A DNA stretch of 64,000 nucleotides from Liolophura sinensis (Eukaryota > Mollusca > Polyplacophora > Chitonida > Chitonidae): assembly GCF_032854445.1 (NCBI RefSeq), contig NC_088304.1:186001-250000 (forward strand). The letters are read 5' to 3'. Within the stretch, counting starts at the first letter, position 1. Every line of letters starts with the position of its first letter. The notes beneath the pieces were generated by a model that saw nothing but the letters and a program-made list of their open reading frames with translations, searched no databases and was not told where the DNA came from. Shown in pieces: positions 62,938-64,000 of this stretch. The position numbers were made by a program, and so were the translations under genes.

Positions 62938-64000
62938 GTCGAATTTTACATTAAATTCAGAATCTTCTCTCTCAAATTGAAAGTTTGATGCTTATAACAT
63001 TTGTATGCATGCTCCACATCTAGGTGTATTGCATTTAGAAACCGTTGGAGTCAAGGATTTTTCTGAAAAGTCAGCGCGAGTTAACATTTTTTTTTAGGCT
63101 AAAGAGCTTGTCGTTTGATATTAATGACCTTAGATTGGGCTAGAATATCTTTCATCCCGTCACTGTTTTTTTAGAACTGGTAAGATATTCACAGTGATTG
63201 GGAAGATGTTGTTATTATTTGGATTATGTGTTCAAACAAATGGAATTACCTTCTCGTCAGCTTTTTTTCTGTGAGGGTTCCCTCAGATCAGTCAATGAAC
63301 AACTCTGAGCGGTCGTAATTCCCTTGTCAATCAATCCTTCCGGATAACCCTTGTTGCGTGTGGATGATTTAAGTTCTATTAATCTCTCATTTTATTTCGA
63401 TTTTACGTTTACTATTGTACAGATTCTTCTGGCAAGGGAATATTTTCCCGAGTATGACGCGCGTGATTCGAACCAAAATGAAGATAGCGTTGTGTGTCCG
63501 TGGGTTTTCAATAAATATCAGCTGACTTAGAAGTCCCCTCCTTTAAGACAAGTATGTGTAAAAAGGGTATTGGCTTAGAATATTTGAGGATGAAGGTTAT
63601 TGAGGCTATCAAAGAAAAGATCAATCGGCTCGAATTCCTTTGGCCAGAAAATAAAACAATCATTCAGGTATTTTTTCCTCTGCCTTTTAAATTCTGTTGC
63701 AAAACCATGTCCAATCATGGTTTCTATTTTTTTTTGTAAAGAGATATTTCTAAATAGCTCATTAATAACGCATAAACCGGGGCCATCTAGGTTTTTGTTT
63801 AAGATAAATTTTATACAGTCTGTTAAAAATTAATTTTTGAAACGTTTATCCAGTGATTCGGGATGTTGATTTAACCAATATTTTATTGCTTCTATTCCTA
63901 GCTCGTGCGGAGTGTTGCTATATAAACTGCTCACATCAAAAGTGGCCATTTTGACAACATGGTCTACATCCTGTGGTAACTTACTTAGAAAGTCGATATC
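62635..64000 (-). mobile_element. Penelope-like element, decayed, extends past the window edge
   Basis: Minus strand from the right edge: reverse transcriptase motif A MATFDVSSLYSNTPHELGIE (near 63940), a stop, then KFILNKNLDGPGL, and a motif C remnant RKKYLNDCFIFWPKEFEP (near 63660) where YxDD has become YLND. The conserved block normally between them, including the GTxxG-type motif B, appears deleted. After more broken spacer comes a GIY-YIG nuclease region: IVYVLVCMGYGKQYIGQTSD, LRSILTLHRQHTNN, HLPVSKHIRPC and a Phe/Pro-rich FKVFPFYKV (62637-62937). RT plus GIY-YIG is diagnostic of Penelope-like elements. Confidence 0.82.

Overview
The window looks like a stretch of an invertebrate animal genome, most likely a mollusc or another lophotrochozoan. 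The background is AT-rich, genes are sparse and intron-split, and it is full of SINEs, non-LTR retrotransposon tails, Penelope-like elements, Tc1/mariner and PIF/Harbinger DNA transposons. No rRNA, CRISPR or bacterial operon was seen. Taxon assignment is inference from the repeat types.

The dominant feature is a 14.4 kb Polinton/Maverick element (15075-29470), a virus-like DNA transposon. Its near-identical 164 bp terminal inverted repeats bracket a GC-rich, tightly packed gene block. This holds a small zinc-ribbon ORF and a protein-primed family B DNA polymerase on the + strand. A minus-strand cluster holds, in transcript order, a capsid-like C-terminal part, a packaging ATPase, three small proteins, a 147-residue membrane protein and a retroviral-type integrase. 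A + coiled-coil/membrane protein and a 441-codon minus ORF follow, then three + genes. The polymerase, integrase, ATPase and capsid-like gene carry frameshifts or stops, so this copy is dead, while several small genes are still open. A tRNA-derived SINE and a rearranged Penelope tail sit in its right-hand non-coding part.

Left of it (1-15 kb): a YqaJ-type exonuclease ORF with a substituted catalytic lysine, a decayed I/Nimb-like non-LTR retrotransposon with RNase H (1838-6660), several SINE copies, and duplicated blocks of unknown origin. Right of it (29-49 kb): a broken Tc1-like transposase, a fragment of an unknown transposon-derived gene, a PIF/Harbinger pair (Myb/SANT-like and HARBI1-like pseudogenes), a 23-copy 38 bp minisatellite growing out of a retrotransposon 3' tail, and a possible solo LTR or promoter with two perfect heat-shock elements.

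49-64 kb holds a complete, open Tc1-like transposon (49493-51020). It also holds scattered exon-like segments of one or more minus-strand host genes, a 166 bp tandem repeat, more SINEs, a second retrotransposon ORF1 fragment, a duplicated 0.4 kb block, TA microsatellites, and a decayed Penelope-like element running off the right edge. Almost everything recognisable is mobile DNA; the only clues to host genes are short exons with good splice sites.
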